From positions 12,276,101 through 12,340,100 of the forward strand of contig NC_134950.1 of assembly GCF_965638725.1 (NCBI RefSeq): DNA of 64,000 nucleotides. The letters are read 5' to 3'. The translations under genes and the position numbers were made by a program. The stretch comes from Aptenodytes patagonicus. Lineage: Eukaryota; Chordata; Aves; Sphenisciformes; Spheniscidae. Below, piece after piece: positions 1 to 12,700 of the stretch. The notes under the pieces were generated by a model. That model ran no database searches. It was not told where the DNA came from and saw nothing but the letters and a program-made list of their open reading frames with translations. Numbering within the stretch: the first letter of the stretch is position 1; each line of letters starts with the position of its first letter.

Positions 1-1
1 G

Positions 2-442
2 ATTCCAATCAAGACGCCAGTGATTCCTGTCAAAACACCAACTGTCCCTGATATCCCAGGAGGGCTGCCTGGCACCCTCGCTGGGACAGAAGAGTGTCCC
101 GAGCAAAGTCCCGAGTCTCCGGCAGCAGGAGATGGTGGGCAAGGTGTCACCAGCATGCCCTCATCCTCATGGAGTGGACAAGCATCCGTCAACCCTCCGC
201 CGTCAAGCCAGAAACTGAGTGCTGCCGACGAGCAGAGGCAAACGGTTCCTGAGAGCGAGGGGGAAGAAAGCGACCGGGATGGTGTCAGCACCCTCGCGCC
301 CGCAGGCCAGCCGGAGCTTGATCCCGGAGAGCTGAGTCCTGGGGATGTCCCGCAAGGTGAAGATATGCTGAACGCCATTCGGCGTGGTGTCAAACTGAAG
401 AAGACAACCACGAATGATCGCTCAGCACCTCGTATTTCCTAG
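2..442 (+). CDS. MTSS1: MTSS1 (missing in metastasis), C-terminal part of the last coding exon
   Basis: The reading frame is open from base 2 to the stop at 440–442 and gives 146 residues; the rest of the gene lies left of the window. The last 26 residues (DMLNAIRRGVKLKK, then TTTNDRSAPRIS) are the WH2 actin-monomer-binding motif that ends vertebrate MTSS1. Before it comes a Pro/Ser/Glu-rich low-complexity linker that opens with a small KTP-containing repeat, also typical of the family. MTSS1 pairs an N-terminal I-BAR domain, which bends plasma membrane, with this WH2 tail to shape protrusions and dendritic spines. The next gene being NDUFB9 in convergent orientation matches the mammalian order and supports the call. 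No start codon is given because the protein continues upstream; the GTG at base 20 is internal. No intron boundary is visible, so the segment appears to be a single exon. Confidence 0.95.
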   Translation: MPIKTPVIPVKTPTVPDIPGGLPGTLAGTEECPEQSPESPAAGDGGQGVTSMPSSSWSGQASVNPPPSSQKLSAADEQRQTVPESEGEESDRDGVSTLAPAGQPELDPGELSPGDVPQGEDMLNAIRRGVKLKKTTTNDRSAPRIS

Positions 443-632
443 GAGTGGAAAAGCTGCCAGAGTACTAGCCGCCGAGAAGGAACTGTGAGGAAACTAATTT
501 GTCTCTATCCATTCCAATCTGTAATCAATGAATTTTTTAAGATACTCGGTAACAGACAGTCTGAAAGTACTCTAAAAGAGAAAACAAGGTGAAAGAGCGT
601 AGTAAGACATAATCTTCACTGGTGTTTTAATT

Positions 633-640
633 TGTAAATA
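633..640 (+). promoter_or_regulatory. Pumilio-type element in the MTSS1 3' UTR
   Basis: TGTAAATA matches the UGUANAUA consensus bound by PUM proteins and lies on the sense strand about 190 nt after the stop codon. An eight-base match is expected by chance in a UTR of this length, so function is unproven. Confidence 0.3.
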
Positions 641-2682
641 TCAATGATTTTGTTTCTGCATTTTTTGATCTAAGTTACACTTTTAATTTTTTCTGAAGGT
701 GCCAAATCCCATTTACCTTTTTTATAACTCTCTTTGTAAAGTTTTAAATCATAGGAGAAAAAAAAATGTCGAGTAGTTAACTTCAGCAAAGGGATTAAAT
801 GAAAATTTGGCTTTTTTGCAAGCTTTTGTAGAGCGCCTTGTAATAGTGAGGTCAAAAAACAAAACGATGGGACTTCCTTTAAAGTTTCAGTCAAGCTATA
901 AGGAACAGATCCTCATTTAAGTATTAAAAAAAAGAGGTTTGAAGAGCAGGAGTAAAAATTGACAATAAAAGCAATATATAATGCAAGGAAGAAACCTGCA
1001 GTTGGTAGAGTATTTGGGGGGTAGTGGGGGGAGGGAGATGCCATCAAAATAGCAGATGCTGTTGCACAAAAGTAGCCTAGTAGGATTAATTACTAGTAGC
1101 TTCATGGTAAATGCATCAGAATAAGCCATATTGGATTGCAGTGTTTTGTTTCTGTAGGGTGTTTTAAAGACTGGGTTTTTTCCACATTTCTTTTTTGACT
1201 GCACAGCAACAACTCTCAGTCACATGCATGCAGCCTTAACTGTGTAGGCTTGGTTCTTCCACCTTCACTTTTTGTTCCACTCATCCTTTCACTGAATACA
1301 AACAAGGACAACAGGCTTAAGGCAGTTACAAATGTGAAAACATTTTTAAAATGCAAGCAGGGAGTTCTTAGATATTATCAAAATGCCTTTTTCTGACTGT
1401 GCCCAGCAGGCTGGGCACCTTGGAAAGCCCAAATATTTTGAGAAAACACTTAACAATTTGACAGGTGTAACCAGCTTGTGATCTAATAAACTGCGAATGT
1501 TTCTTTCCAATACAGGGGCTTGTTTTTCTTAACTTCTTTTAAATGGCAGTCGATTGGCTTTTCTTAAATGCCAAAAAGAAAGGGGTGAAGGGTGGGGGGT
1601 GGGGAGAGATACGGTTTTTTTGATAATACCGGGAGTCTGACCACTATATTCTCTTTTTTTGTACTTTAAGTCATGTTTTTTGGAACGCTATTGATAGAAT
1701 TATTAAGAGTTGGATTTTTTCCTTAAAGTAAAAGTAAGTTATTGCTGCAATACCCGTCTCCTAAAGCTGATAGAAATATGCAGACCCCAGGGCACAACAC
1801 GTGTTCGGATCAGACAGTCCGGAAGGATGCCATCTGCCCACCCACAGCAGACCCACGCGTGGATGGACACCAGACTTGCGCATCCAGGATTGTTTAAAAA
1901 TGCACCAAATAATACATGTAAGGGGCTAGTTTCCACCACACGCTCTGCAGATTTCTGTTGGCTCTAGACTTGCCTACATAACCCCTTATGCTTTAATACA
2001 TAACCGCATTGGATGTGAAACTTCTAGTAACTGTGTAGTCACTGTGTTCTATATAACATTTTACACTGCTGTGGTTGCTAACCTTTTTTTTTTGTTATGG
2101 CTTAAAAGCAAAAAGAAAAAAAAAAAAGGCATGATTCTTAGAAAATACTAAACCTTCCTTTCTTTGAAAAACAAGCTCCTTATTACAGAATATAATAAAC
2201 AGTAGTGCCTGTGGTGTAGCCCACCAATCTTGATACAGTAGCTGATGCATTGTGCAAATGAGGCTGAGATGGTTTTTGCATAAACAAAAACTGCTAGGAG
2301 ATAATCTCAATAGTTAAAAGTGTTATTTAAACCTTTGAAATAAATGGATGTAACTGTACCCAAGTACAGCTTTTCACTTGTTTAGTTCTTAAACGTTAGT
2401 ATAATCAGTAAAATTTAATATAAAATGTTGCCAAATTCAATGTAGAAAGAATGTGACAAAACACTTTGGATAGTTCTATTGTTTGTGTTTTTGCATATTG
2501 TAAAAGCAGTGTCACAGCTAAAAAATAAAATGTTTCTAATGGTAAATTATTGTGGTTTAGTTGCTAGTTTGTACTGAGAGTTGACCTCTCCCTGTGCAGT
2601 TTTTTGTTCTAAACTGGTATAAATAATTGCTGTAAGTGTGTCTCCCTTCTACATTGTAATGATTGCTTAAGCCTACATTATA

Positions 2683-2688
2683 AATAAA
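2683..2688 (+). terminator. MTSS1 distal polyadenylation signal (AATAAA)
   Basis: A canonical AATAAA hexamer is the last one on the sense strand before the intergenic stretch. A T-rich segment follows within 30 nt (CTTCTGTATTTCAG), which suits cleavage near 2,705–2,715. Confidence 0.65.
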
Positions 2689-2710
2689 GAACTGCTGGAA
2701 AACTTCTGTA

Positions 2711-5700
2711 TTTCAGTTCTTAAAGACTTTCTGCTTCCAGAGCTTTGGATGTCGATGGTGTCCTTCATCAGACTTGTGAAGATCACGCAGGTTCCATCTG
2801 CGTGTAACAGAAGCAAGAGAGAATTAAAAAATAAGTAAATAAAATCGCCTATAGCTGTGTTTTACTGGAAGGGTAGTAGCAGAGCAAAGGTGCAGTGCTA
2901 ACGATGGAAATTGCCGTTAAATAATAACCGATGACATTTCTCTGTCCCTCACTGTTGCTGCCTGGCCAGGAAGCACAGATAACTCGACATGTTTATGCGT
3001 CTGCTTCCGTGCTGGACCACAGTTCCTTTTGCCAGAGGAGGAAAGTTGCTAATGTCAACACTGCCCATGCTTACAGCCAGAATTTATCAAGCACCACCAG
3101 TGCTGTCTCCCACACGCCCCCGAGTGATCGATGACTTCCTTTTGTTCAGCTTTCTCAGGAACAAAGGTAGAGAGGGAGGATGTTGCTCCCACTTGCAGCT
3201 ACCACGCAGTAGCCTAATTAATTTCCTTGCCACTGCGATATTAATTTTTGTCCAGACATTTCCATTTGTCGTGAAGATGTTAAAGGAAAACTCAAGGTGG
3301 TTTGGCTGGAAATATGTCCTGTCTCCAAAAGGATGATAGTGTCATTCCCCCCGTCTCTCTATGGCTGTATCTCACATACTGCTTGGCCAGGTGCTCTCGT
3401 TTGGAAGTTCATCCCTGCTGCTTCTACAGCGAATCTGATTCACTCGCAACTGTGCGTGCAAAATGTTTCTTTTGTTCAGGGGTGGGGGGTTTTTGCTGCT
3501 GTTTTTAATGCTGGGACGCGGGGTATCCATCATGTTAGGAAACATCAGTCAGACCTGCTCAGGTGTTTGTAAAAGTCAGGAGGGACTTTTTGCTCTGTTT
3601 TCTAGCCAAAAAAAGAAAAAAGTGGTTGGTTGCCTGACTGGGAGGGAGGGTGCAAAATCGCACATAATTAAAAAAGGAGTATTTTGGTGTTTGCATTATT
3701 TCTGAATATAGTTTCCAGACAAGCAAAGCAGAGGAACAGGGTTGGGGGAAGGTGAGGTGCAGGAAGAGGGGATGTTTTTTGTAAGCTTGCCTTTGTCTGC
3801 ATAGAAGTCAAGACCCACTTGGTGTATACCCGCTGACTGCTCTGACAGGCTCTACCCCATGATGGGGTGGAGCGCTGTGGCACCAGCCTGCCTGTACCGC
3901 CGGCACTCACCCAGTTACGGCTCCAGCTCTGGGCCGAGGGCTGCTTGTGCCGAGCTGGGGAGATGGCAAAGCAGGCTCAGGAGCAGGGCAGGTCAGCTGG
4001 GTTTGCCCTGTGATTTTGTATTGCCCTATGAATTTTGCCCACATCTGGTTTTGGCCTTTCATATTCAGGCTGATGCAAGTAGCTGCTAAAGCAAATTAGC
4101 ATTTGTACTTTAGGGAAGTCCAATGCTGGTAGAAAGAAATCTGTATTAGAAACCTGTAACAAGCTAGAAAAAGGGGCACAGGTTGGAACTCTCACTAAGA
4201 ACAAGTACCTTCAGTACTGAAAAACAGCAGAGAAAAGCACCAATACCTGAGTGGAGAGAAGACACAGCTCCGTGCTGAGCAGGTGAACAGGCTAGAGATG
4301 AGGGGTGTGCTGAACAGCCGTGCTGGAAAAGGGCACGCCTCAAGTCTGCTATACTGCCTTTGGACTCATGGAGGGAGGGAACAGATCCAGTTTCCTGATA
4401 AAACTGAAACTCTCAACAGTGGAATACGTGAAGTCTTTTTTTCTTCTCCCAAATTCAGGCATATTTTAGCATGTAGGCTTACTGAAGAGGGCCATGTAAA
4501 ATTTCTGAAAAACAGCCACATTAAAGCCTTTTCTTACACCCAAGCTAAATATGTTTAGTTCTTAAAGCAGCTGAAGTTAGTGCCTTTGCCATCTCTTGTT
4601 GTCTTTAAGCCTTAAGTTGGAGTTAATGGAAAAATTAAGCCTTAGGGTTAAATATGGTACAATCCCAATAGCTCCTGTAGAATGAAAGTCAGATTAGGTA
4701 ACCCAACTCTCCTCTCTTCTAGCCCTAAAAAGAGAGAACAGCAGAAGAGCCAGGAAGGTTTTCCTATGAGCTTTTACTAGGTGGCTATATCCTGTCTATT
4801 CTCTTACTCACTGGGAGGTTAGTGGAAGTGTTAGCAAAATTTCCTGTGTCTTACATCAATGCTTTGGGACGGTGGCTGGAAGCGAACAGTTTTTGTACCT
4901 AGTTCATTGTATCGCACTGCCTGCTCGAACTGTCTGTGACCCATAAATGAACATACAAGGGCCATATTCCTCAGCAGGCTACTTGTTCTAACTGATAGAG
5001 CTCTGTAGTTTTCTAGGATTTTTATATGGGGGTGAATGTTCTTCTGGTGCTCTACAGCAACGTTATCCATGGCAGCAAGAAAGCATGACAATGTAAGGAA
5101 GGTTTATGTCTTGTGAGATTTGACACCTAAGTGAAAAATGCAGCCAAAAGCCTAACGAGGTGGGGAGAGGGCAAGAAGCCTTTATCCCTAAGCAAGGTTA
5201 GAAATACCCTTGTTCCAGGAGCAACCAAAGCCCATTGTTGCTGTCAGTATTTTGCAACTCCAGCTGTAGCACAAGCATGTATCACCTTGCCTGTGATATT
5301 GTGCCAGATTCCAAGTTACCAGGCTGACGATACAAAGTGTTTATTAACTTTCATCCACTCCCTCTCCCCTTCTCTGCAGCGGGAGACAGGCTCTGGCCCC
5401 ACAGCATTACTCTCAATTTAGTTGCTTGTTGTTCGATCCAGTCCCCCAGTAAATCTGCTTCTCCTGCCCCTTTAAGCTCACGTTCTTTCCCTGGGAACAT
5501 GTGTTTTATGTGGCCAATTTTTTCAGTCTCACAGTTGAGTTTTTTAACTCTTACTGTAAAAGCTGCAATATACGTTCACCTTTATAAAACTTGCTCTGGA
5601 GTTAGTATCCCATTAAGACTTCTTCACAGGCTGGTCAGTGTTCTCTGACATTTTAGGTATATAATGTAGGTGTTAACAGTCATCTATTCTACACTGCACA

Positions 5701-5754
5701 AACTGGAAGAGTGTGCATGCTATAGAAGAACAGTATGTCAGAAAAATGCCTTCT
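2711..5754. other. Intergenic region between the convergent MTSS1 and NDUFB9 genes
   Basis: About 3 kb with no supported gene. Short open frames occur on both strands but show no splice logic, no recognisable family and no codon pattern. A slightly GC-rich patch near 3,840–4,010 and T-rich tracts near 3,480 and 3,600 are the only visible texture. No CR1 or LTR sequence was recognised here. Confidence 0.6.
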
Positions 5755-5771
5755 ATTTTACTGTATTTGGC

Positions 5772-5777
5772 TTTATT
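5772..5777 (-). terminator. NDUFB9 polyadenylation signal (AATAAA on the minus strand)
   Basis: TTTATT on the plus strand is AATAAA on the NDUFB9 strand, 88 nt after the stop codon. This gives a short 3' UTR of roughly 110 nt, usual for a compact complex I gene. Confidence 0.65.
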
Positions 5778-5864
5778 TTGTATTACTTGGGTAGCATGCG
5801 GTCACTGACATGTCTACTGCCTACAGAAGATAGGCCGCTTTAATTCTCACGCGAAATAATGCTT

Positions 5865-8800
5865 TTACATGGGAATTTCACGAGGTCTTGTTACATACTG
5901 CCACCACAGTGGTGGCAGATGCCCTTCCTTACGAGCTGGAGGCAAAGCTTCAGTTCTTGGACCATCAGCTGGAGTTTCTTCTTCTAACTGCTTAATCTAG
6001 AAGACAAGACATAAAATTGCTTTAGTACATATAAGCACACTTCCATAATGTAGTGTTCAGTGCCCAGGCGGTAAGCAGAACTGGCCCCCATTTCAGAAGG
6101 GAAGAACCAGCAGTAACCCCTTCGGTTGACAGGCAGGTTCTGCATTTCTCAGTATTCACTTAAACTCAGTAATCATTGCATATTACCTAATTAAGAAGGA
6201 ATTTTTAGGAATTTAGGGATTTTACTTAAAAGGTCATTATTTCCACATAATTCATGTCTACCATTGCAACATTAAACAGACTGCATTCTCTTGCTGCAAG
6301 CCACCAACAGCCCTTTAGATGTTTTCAATACATGTTTCTTGAAGCAGTGTAAGTGCTGGCTGCCAGTATGTTAATTCTGGTAAGACTGCCATACTACATA
6401 CAATCCAACTATTTCTCTACAACTGAATTAAAGAACTATTCTAAGAACATGAACTTTTTCCAACTGAATCTGTTTAGGTTGGCCAGAAATTATTCTCGTT
6501 TCCCAAATGATGAACGCTGTGGTAAGTCACTTTCAAAGGTACAACCAGAAAGTGTCAGAGCTTCACAACAGCAAAAGAGGAATTCTCTGGTCATTAATCT
6601 CTTCTCATCCCACTTTGGAATTTCCTTTAGCAAAGCTGCTGCAACAGCCCTGCACTAACTGAAACATGGTTGCAGGTTCAGCATTAACTTCAAATTCCCT
6701 TCACAACCTTTAAGAAGCTGTAACTCTTGAGATCTCTGTGTAGGCATTTTAAGTCAAGTCAGTGTTTCACGTTGACAAGAGTTCTAATAAAGCAGAGTCT
6801 AAATGAGACCACAGTAGGCATTCAGGTATTTTCGAAGAACACATCTAAACGTCACACAAAATACTCGCGTGCAAAAGAGGCTTTACTTGGCATTGAGCAA
6901 GCACTGACCTCTTTATCCCAGCTTTCCCGCTGCAGCTTCTTCCATTGCTCTCGTTTGGCAAAGTAATCGGGATACATCGCCTTCTCAGAAGGATGCCAGT
7001 AATCCAAGCACCATTCAGGAATCTGTTAGATAAAAAAAAAGTTTCATATATATTATTTTTACATATTAAATCATATACAGTACACACACACAAAAGAACT
7101 AAACGCAATCACTGAAACCAGTATTAGAATGATAAATAACCCAGGAAATAAAGTACTACATAAAAACACCCTTTAAGAGCTACCTGACTATTGTTAGTCT
7201 CAAGGCACTATATGGCAGAGGTCAGTACTTTTAATCTTTGTTTCACACACTATCCTAAGTCATAGGAAGACATCATAGTGACTTGCTTCAATCACAGCAT
7301 CCCAGAGACAAGTCCAGGTCATCTCAGTTTGCTCTAAAGTTCTCAAAATAATACCATCTGGTGGAAGAGAAGATCTCATTTCTTCTTTTCCTTCTTTCAA
7401 AGGCAGCAGGTTAGAGATACTTTTCTCCAACTACTAATTCATTTTCTTCTACAGAGACAGAACCTTACAGCTCATTTCCACTTGTCTACAACTAATGAAA
7501 AAATTAGTGGCCTTTAAGATCTTGATAATGGTCTGACCTCTAAGATGTCCCGTCAAGAAAAAAAGCGAAATTAAAATTCTGCAGCAGCCTATCACTGAAT
7601 GTTAACATTTTAAAGACAGGAACATTGATTAAAAAACAAAACCCCACAAAAAACCCCAATTCTTAAAAAAAGAAAATTAAGAAGTTGCTCCAATACCATC
7701 ATTCATCCAGTGACATTCACACTTCCAGTTTCCTGCTGTGATTCTCATCACTGAGTAAACCTTTGACTGAACAGAAATAGCAGAGCTGCTAATAGTAATA
7801 TATAAAAAAAAAATCCACACACACCAAACAACAATTAAAACCATCACACAGACTGAGATCTAAAAACTACATTTTGCAGCAGCATCCACAATGGACAGTC
7901 ACTGACATATAAACAAGCCAAATCCTTGTGACAGCCATTTTGTTAAAGGACAGTTTTAGCATATCAAACAGGGCAAAGAAAAGAGAATGTAAACCAGTTT
8001 ATATTTCTATATGAAGACTAATCTTGACCATTTATTGCTCAACTGGCCTTTTTTCTGTCTGGATTCTCTCTATTATCTCTATTACTGTTAAGGCCTGTGA
8101 CCTTGGCATAAGCTTAAGTCCTCCTCCCTTTTCACTCATATGTTCTTTTTTCTGCCCCTGATAAATCTACATCAAATTCTTCCTTTCACGTGGCTTTTTG
8201 TGCGTAAAGATCTGATCAGATCTAGTGTTGTGTACGCACTTACTTAAAATTCAGGAGAAAGCAGGTGCATGCACTCTCTAGCTTAGTATTAACTTCTCGT
8301 AATGCATTAGGAGCCGATGGCAAGAAAGCAAAAACCCTGTGTTTTTCTATGAAACCTGTTTCTTTTCTCCTAAACAGAACAATCTGGGGGGGACGGGGAA
8401 AGCCTCTAGAAGTGCCTTAGATTGTAAGAATACAGCTTCTATTTTTAGGCATACCACCTATCACACAGTGACGTACAATGCGTATCTGGCACCACAAGCA
8501 TATGAAGGTAAATGATGATTTGTACCATTATTCAAAATGCTGGAAGAATGATGGGACTGAGTGAAGAGAAGTCCCCCAACAGCCAAACCAACATCTGACA
8601 AGACCAGAGATCACAAGGCTGTGACCAGATGGCACCACAACGGGCAGCACAGATTCCTCCACCTTGTTTACTCTCACAGCTCAGCTCCAACCCTTTCACT
8701 GTGCCTGCCTGACCTATCGCGGAGCAGCTTCCATTTGGCAAAAGAGCAGATAATTATCCCAGCAAAAAGAAGCCAGCTGTCTTCAGACAGACCAGCAAAT

Positions 8801-9672
8801 TCCATTTTTAAGGATCAGACAAGCAGGACAGCTTCTCCCACGCAAGCAGCAATATGTTCAGCAGCAGTAAAATATTAGAGAAATGATACTGCTGAGTCAA
8901 GCTGCAGCCCTATGAAAGTCCACTTAAAGTATTCACTTTACATTCACTAAAAGAACAGTAAGGTAAGCACAGTAATACACAATCTTACAGGCCACCTTAC
9001 CTTGTAGCACTCATATCTCTCATAGGAAGTCCCCCCAGGGGAGTCAGGGAAGATGTATGGCTGAGGATGCTGGTTTGCCCAGAACTCCTCCTCGCCTGCT
9101 TTCAGCAGCTCTGTAGCTTTCACCATATCCTTCACATCCTTGTTCTTATCAAACCGTTCTCTCAGGAGGCAGGCAAAGTACCGGTACTTGTCTCTACAGA
9201 CAGAGGTTAAGCACAGTGACGTACGTTGGAGGAAAAAACTAATCACACACAGAAACAAAGCTTAGCAACATCACCAGTCACCCCTGCGCAAAGACAGGGT
9301 TTGGCCAGGGGCTCCGAGGAGCTTCTGTTCCCACATAGCCCTTTTCTGTGGCAGGCACAGACAAGTGACCCAGAGACTTTTTCCTCGCTCCTTCAGCCAC
9401 GACTGGGAAAAGGAAAGGAAAGAGGACAAAGCCCCAGTCAAGCCCAACGCCCCGTCTCGGCGAGGAAGGCCGTCGGGGAAAGCCAGCCCCCTCCTCCCCC
9501 CAGCTAAGTGCGAAGATGAGAGGCCCCGCTCCTAAAAAGAACAGGCCTCCTCCCCCTCCCCAGGCCCACCTCCCTTCGCCTCTCACCGGTAGATGCACCA
9601 GGACTCCAGGTGCCGCAGGGATTTCTTATAGAGCCGCAGCACCTTCTGCTGGTGCGTCAGGTAGGCCGCCAT
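5865..9672 (-). CDS. NDUFB9: NDUFB9, complex I accessory subunit B22 (LYRM3), four coding exons
   Basis: Coding exons on the minus strand are 9672–9587, 9193–9001, 7022–6909 and 5996–5865. Together they give 525 nt, or 174 residues plus stop, against 179 in human. Each junction has GT and AG and the phases join without error. The protein starts [20 protein letters not shown], the LYR-family helix (LYK here, as in human). The second exon carries [14 protein letters not shown] and the signature [17 protein letters not shown]; the third carries [20 protein letters not shown]; the last ends in the [17 protein letters not shown] tail. NDUFB9 is a matrix-side accessory subunit of the membrane arm of mitochondrial NADH:ubiquinone oxidoreductase and, like other LYR proteins, is associated with acyl carrier protein (NDUFAB1). 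The exon 3 donor is the less common GTCAGT. The gene is head to head with TATDN1, 120 bp between start codons. Confidence 0.97.
5898..5918. repeat. Perfect 21-bp palindrome inside NDUFB9 exon 4
   Basis: CTGCCACCAC and GTGGTGGCAG are exact reverse complements separated by one base. In the gene they encode part of the conserved LPPLWWQ stretch, so the symmetry probably follows from the Pro-Pro and Trp-Trp codons rather than from a separate function. Confidence 0.6.
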
Positions 9673-9792
9673 TTGGGGCTCTCCTTCTCCTCACCTTCGC
9701 GCGTGGGGGCTGACGGGAAGGTGGAGGATGGCGCTGTGCGCAGGCGCGCCGCTCGCGCTCCACCAGCAGCCGCCGCCGCAGCAGCCGCCGCC
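9673..9792. promoter_or_regulatory. Bidirectional promoter between NDUFB9 and TATDN1
   Basis: The two ATG codons are only 120 bp apart in opposite directions, so both transcripts must start in or near this segment. It is GC-rich, has no clear TATA box and contains an NRF1-like site. The NDUFB9 start codon sits in CAAATGGCGGC, one base off the YY1 consensus AANATGGCGGC; such YY1 sites at the start codon are common in housekeeping and mitochondrial genes. Just before the TATDN1 ATG is a short CAG/CCG-rich run (about 9,762–9,792). Confidence 0.8.
9737..9748. promoter_or_regulatory. NRF1-like binding site
   Basis: TGCGCAGGCGCG matches the palindromic NRF1 consensus YGCGCAYGCGCR at all but one position. 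It lies almost midway between the two start codons. NRF1 is a known activator of nuclear genes for respiratory chain subunits, so a site beside NDUFB9 makes sense. Confidence 0.6.
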
Positions 9793-12700
9793 ATGAGTCG
9801 CGCCAAGTTCATCGGTGAGGGGAGAGCGGAGGGGGGTAGGGGGGGTCTGCGTCCCCAGCTCCGGTGGGGCCGGTCGCCTCGCCCCAGGTACCTCCGTACC
9901 TCGCCCGGTGCCGGGCTGAGGTAGTCGCCGCCGCCGCCTGTGCCCGCCGCGCGGGGGGAGCCCCGCCGCCCCGCTCCGTGAGGGGCCGAGTGCGGCGGGC
10001 GTGGGCCGTTCTGGTGACGGGGTCTGCCCCTCATGTAGGGCAGACCCTCTCGGTGTCTCCGGGGCCGAGATGCAGGCTGCCTGTGAGCCTACAAGAAGTG
10101 TTTGGGAACGTTTCTGCCATCGCTGGAGACTCCACGCAGGGCACTGAGGGGCTGCTGCGTGGCTCCTCGAACTTATCCCTAAACTCTGGGTTTTCTGGCC
10201 GCCCCTCATCCCCTTTTTCACATTGGAGCGTTAGTCGTGGTTGTTTCTAATTGTATGGAATTGGCTTGGATGAAAACTTTAATATTCTTAGGAAATTCGA
10301 CAGGAAGTATGTAAATAACTTCAGAAGGTTGGTTCAGATCGAATTTTTACGTGTGGCTGAGCAGCCTAATATTACCTTGGAAAACTTCCCTTCCCACTAG
10401 AAACCCCGCTAGAAACGTGGGCTCTGGCAGCTGCAGAGGCGGCTGTTCCTGAAGCCTGTGCTTCAGCCCTTGTCTGCGAGGCCGCAGCTCAAGGGAAGCC
10501 TTGGGAGCCAAGTAAAGAAGGCTGCGCTGGGGCTGGAGCGGCCTCGGTCGGTGACTGCATTGCAGGTTTTCTTGTTCGTGCTGCTGGCCAGGCTGGATGG
10601 TCGCGGGCAGAAGGAGGGAAAACGGGCAGCTTCTATGAGGCAGTCTGCTGCTGCTTCCACCGTGGAAAGGTTGCATGTGAGATGCTGCATTTTTCCTTCC
10701 CTGTTACTGTGTGCTGGCAGAGATAAATCTGTATTTTCATGTGAAAAGCAGAATTAATTGCAATAAACAGCATATATGTATTAGCTTTGGTGATTATGAG
10801 GGCATGTCTTATACACTCATAGGATAAGTCTGGAGTTGCACAGAAGGCCAACATTGTATTTTTCTGTCACTTCTAGTAAGGAGTAAGCTCTCAAGTTATG
10901 CGAGTAAACTCATGCTTTAGTTTTGTATGGCCTGTCAATGTGGTAGTCAGAGACTAGTTAAGGTATGATTTCCATTGTCTCCCCTAGATTGGCTAATGCT
11001 CAGAATGAAATGCAGAGCGACTATAACATCTAATTTCTGTATTTGGTTTTTTATAGATATTGGTATTAACCTCACAGATCCTATGTTCAGAGGAATCTAC
11101 AGGGGAACACAAAAACATCAAGGTAAATGTTTCTTTGTATCTGCTGAAAGACAGGATCCCTCTTGTTAAAATAGAAACCTCTTATGTTTCAGAACATGAG
11201 GTTAGAGTTTCTATTTTCTCCTCAAAAACTGGATGCTTATTATTTACTACGGCTTGAAGAAGAAAGTATGACAAAATAAGTTAGATGTTCTAAGCAAAAT
11301 ACATTCTCTTCTCAACTACTATTAAGTTGTCATACAGGTAACTCTGCTTCTGGAGCAAAATGGACAATTGCTGATCTATTTGTATTAGAATTGCATGGAA
11401 AAACTGATCTGAGAATTATGAACGATAAACTAGCAAAGTATTGCATTGCTGAATCATAGTTACTAATTAAAACTGATGCCTTTTTTGCTCTCATGGCCTT
11501 TAGATATAGATGTAAAAACAGGGAGTCTCCTAAAGTATGTGGAAAAACTTCTGTTGACTTTTTGGATTTAAATGGGATCTTTAGTTATTGCATTCTGTTA
11601 TTGTCTTCTAACGATTAATCAGGTGTGATTTAAAGATTGTTCATGATAGGCATTTTGACTGCATGTGATTTTTTTTGTTGAAAAGTAGTTAAATTACGCT
11701 GTAAAACCTTAAGTTCAATTTGTGATATTTTTATGAACTTTCGCAGATGACTTTTTGGACGTGGTAGAGAGAGCAGTCAAAGTTGGTGTTAAAAAGGTAA
11801 TTTTTTTATAATAAAATTTCTTTAATATTTTAAACTGCTTTCTAAAACTTCACGGTTTTTTTAGTGCTTCCTTATTAAACCAAATGTTTCTGGAACTTGC
11901 AATGGAAAATGCAGTAACTTTCTTCTATAGCATAAAGCAAAAGTGTTCTGTGCAGAGCGTTGTCTTTCATTGGCACAGATCATTAGATGCTGGTTATTTA
12001 AGTCCAATAGTATCATATGTGATGTGTATGTAGAATTTCTTTTGTACAGTTTCAACAGAAAGATGTTCTCCTCTGACCTACTGCAATGAACTAGTACATA
12101 ACTTTCCCTGTTAATTGTATTATAGGCAACCACTCCTTTCTTCCTGTATCCTGTGTGAATCTCTTACTCGACAGTTACTGCTACAGATCAAAGCCCAAAA
12201 AACTCTTCTCATTGAGATTCTTCAGATATTTCTATATGTAAAGGAAATTGGTAACTGCAGAAGAGCTGGGACTGCCCATAAATTCTTAGAGCTGAGACAT
12301 CTGAATGTCTGGTAGTAAATACTGGCTTACATGTATTAAAACAGCATCATTATGAGCAGGTTTGTAACTCTTAGCTTGAAATTGGTGTTTTCAGCAGTGG
12401 ACCACACTCCTTTAGTTACAATAGTCCAGCCTGCCTATATCTCTCTCTAAACTGAATTAATTGTCAAGACAAAAATATGAATTAAAATAGAATACAATGC
12501 ATACTGTCACAAACTGTTCCACTGCACTAATAAGGCAGTGTGGATTAGAAATAAACCCTCCTCTAGAAGAACAGGCATCTCAGAAGACTGCTGAAAGGCA
12601 CTCATCTGAAAAGAGTGGGAAATAAACTGGGACACAAAAAAAAAAACCTCTAGCGATGGAGAAGCTAGCACACTGCAGCAAATACAGAATCATAGTCACT

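Larger units (their letters stand above)
443..2710 (+). other. MTSS1: MTSS1 3' untranslated region
   Basis: AT-rich, T-run-rich sequence follows the MTSS1 stop and contains no credible coding frame. Candidate polyadenylation hexamers occur near 1,486, 2,198, 2,339 and 2,525 and at 2,683. The last has the best position because the sequence changes character afterwards and the next gene is convergent. A long 3' UTR of about 2.2 kb is usual for MTSS1. The exact cleavage point (about 2,705–2,715) is inferred. Confidence 0.75.
9400..10090. promoter_or_regulatory. CpG island over the NDUFB9/TATDN1 head-to-head promoter
   Basis: GC-rich, CpG-rich sequence spans the first exons of both genes and the start of both first introns, in contrast with the AT-rich flanks. 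The limits are estimated by eye. Confidence 0.75.

Noticed and set aside
9691-10221. A 176-codon minus-strand frame over the TATDN1 first exon
   Set aside because: CpG-island composition effect; the true first exons of NDUFB9 and TATDN1 account for the coding signal.
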